Assembly: GCA_035273665.1 (NCBI GenBank)
Contig: DATEOW010000096.1
Coordinates: 1-5,764, forward strand
Length of the DNA: 5,764 nucleotides
Source: DATEEW01 sp035273665
GTDB taxonomy: Bacteria > Pseudomonadota > Gammaproteobacteria > Burkholderiales > SG8-39
Reading direction: 5' to 3'
Notes under the pieces: model-generated
Told to the model about the DNA's origin: nothing
Database searches by the model: none
Seen by the model: the letters and a program-made list of their open reading frames with translations, nothing else
Position numbers and translations under genes: made by a program
Shown: positions 5,177 through 5,764 of the stretch, in pieces
Numbering within the stretch: position 1 is the first letter of the stretch
Layout: each line of letters opens with the position of its first letter

Positions 5177-5764
5177 TTATTTCTTTTTGCGCAGACCGGC
5201 AATTCCCAGCGCCAAGCCGAGCAATGCCAGTGTGGACGGCTCAGGCACGCCGTTTTCCGGATCGGGATCAATGCCGCCCGGACCTTCGGTGAATTTGGCA
5301 TTCAACGCGCCGATATAGACACCACTTTGGAAGATAGAGTCGCTGGTGTCAGCGATCGCGATCGTCAAAGTGTGCGTTTCCAGAGTCGGATCGAATAAAC
5401 CTACCGCGGTAAACACTTGGGTGAGGCCGTTGTATTCGATGTCGTACAAGCCGCCGCCGACCGGGTTCAAGATGAAGTTCGTCGGGTTGCCCGGTGTGTT
5501 GGAAATCAACTCGCCCGAGGGAAATTTCGCATAGTTCACGCCGTCAACGAAGAAACCGAATATGTCAGTCACCGATTGCGTGGGGAACTCGTCGGTACCA
5601 AACACAAACTGGATCGATACGGAGTTGGCGGTTGGGTTAGTCGAAGTGAACGAGAAGGACAGCGCATTGGCGTCGTTCGTGTTCTGTCCGGACAGCGTCG
5701 AGAGGAGTGCGTTAGAACCCGATCCCGGTGTGGTGTTGAAGCTGTTGCTCGTATTAGTCAAAGG
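5177..5764 (-). CDS. Choice-of-anchor L domain protein with PEP-CTERM sorting signal (N-terminus outside window)
   Basis: About 195 C-terminal residues are visible; the frame is open through the right edge. The TTG codon at 5761 is most likely an internal leucine, not a start. The visible part matches the choice-of-anchor L domain pattern: ALSFSFTST, SIQFVFGTDEFP, DIFGFFVDGVNYAKF, LYDIEYNGLTQVFTA, and the characteristic LTIAIADTSDSIFQSGVYI. A linker rich in Gly, Asp and Pro leads to the PEP-CTERM signal: VPEPS, a hydrophobic helix (TLALLGLALGIAGL) and a basic RKKK end. Proteins with this tail are exported by Sec, recognised by an exosortase (EpsH family) that cleaves near the PEP motif, and are typically found in bacteria making exopolysaccharide or biofilm matrix. 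No exosortase gene is in the window, so it must lie elsewhere. An N-terminal signal peptide is expected beyond the edge. Confidence 0.9.
   Translation of the reverse strand, partial: PLTNTSNSFNTTPGSGSNALLSTLSGQNTNDANALSFSFTSTNPTANSVSIQFVFGTDEFPTQSVTDIFGFFVDGVNYAKFPSGELISNTPGNPTNFILNPVGGGLYDIEYNGLTQVFTAVGLFDPTLETHTLTIAIADTSDSIFQSGVYIGALNAKFTEGPGGIDPDPENGVPEPSTLALLGLALGIAGLRKKK

Overview
This is a moderate-GC Gram-negative window, most likely from a proteobacterium and plausibly a betaproteobacterium that makes exopolysaccharide. The clues are a PEP-CTERM (exosortase-sorted) surface protein, a BON-domain outer-membrane-type lipoprotein, and two Sec-type signal peptides ending in A-x-A. The assignment is an inference from gene content, not from a marker gene. 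I see no mobile element, CRISPR array, tRNA or rRNA.

Layout from left to right. (1) The start of a secreted protein on the minus strand (1-155) is cut by the window edge. (2) Divergent from it, a soluble PAS-histidine kinase (317-1411, TTG start) is followed 64 nt later by a small BON lipoprotein (1476-1793) and a strong UUCG-tetraloop terminator (1812-1832). (3) A 175-bp gap between convergent genes holds an almost perfect 18-bp palindrome. (4) A minus-strand pair follows: a class I SAM methyltransferase (2999-3661) and an APH-type kinase-fold phosphotransferase (2011-2982). They lie 16 nt apart, or overlap if the kinase uses an upstream TTG. (5) A divergent intergenic region of about 360 bp carries a near-consensus sigma-54-like element pointing at the methyltransferase and two perfect inverted repeats. 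(6) A small periplasmic protein with two 28-residue helix repeats (4020-4469) comes next, then two successive hairpins. (7) An unrecognised 134-aa helical protein (4664-5068) converges through a bidirectional terminator (5137-5159) on the C-terminal part of a choice-of-anchor-L/PEP-CTERM protein (5177-5764, minus strand, N-terminus outside the window).

How the genes may work together. The theme is the cell envelope: two exported proteins, one lipoprotein and one exosortase substrate. The methyltransferase-kinase pair could modify a glycan or lipid, in the way the methyltransferase/kinase protein WbdD caps O-antigen chains, but the sequence does not identify a substrate. The histidine kinase has no response regulator in view. 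No single clearly new system is visible. The best leads are the methyltransferase-kinase operon with its sigma-54-like promoter and the two uncharacterised small proteins.
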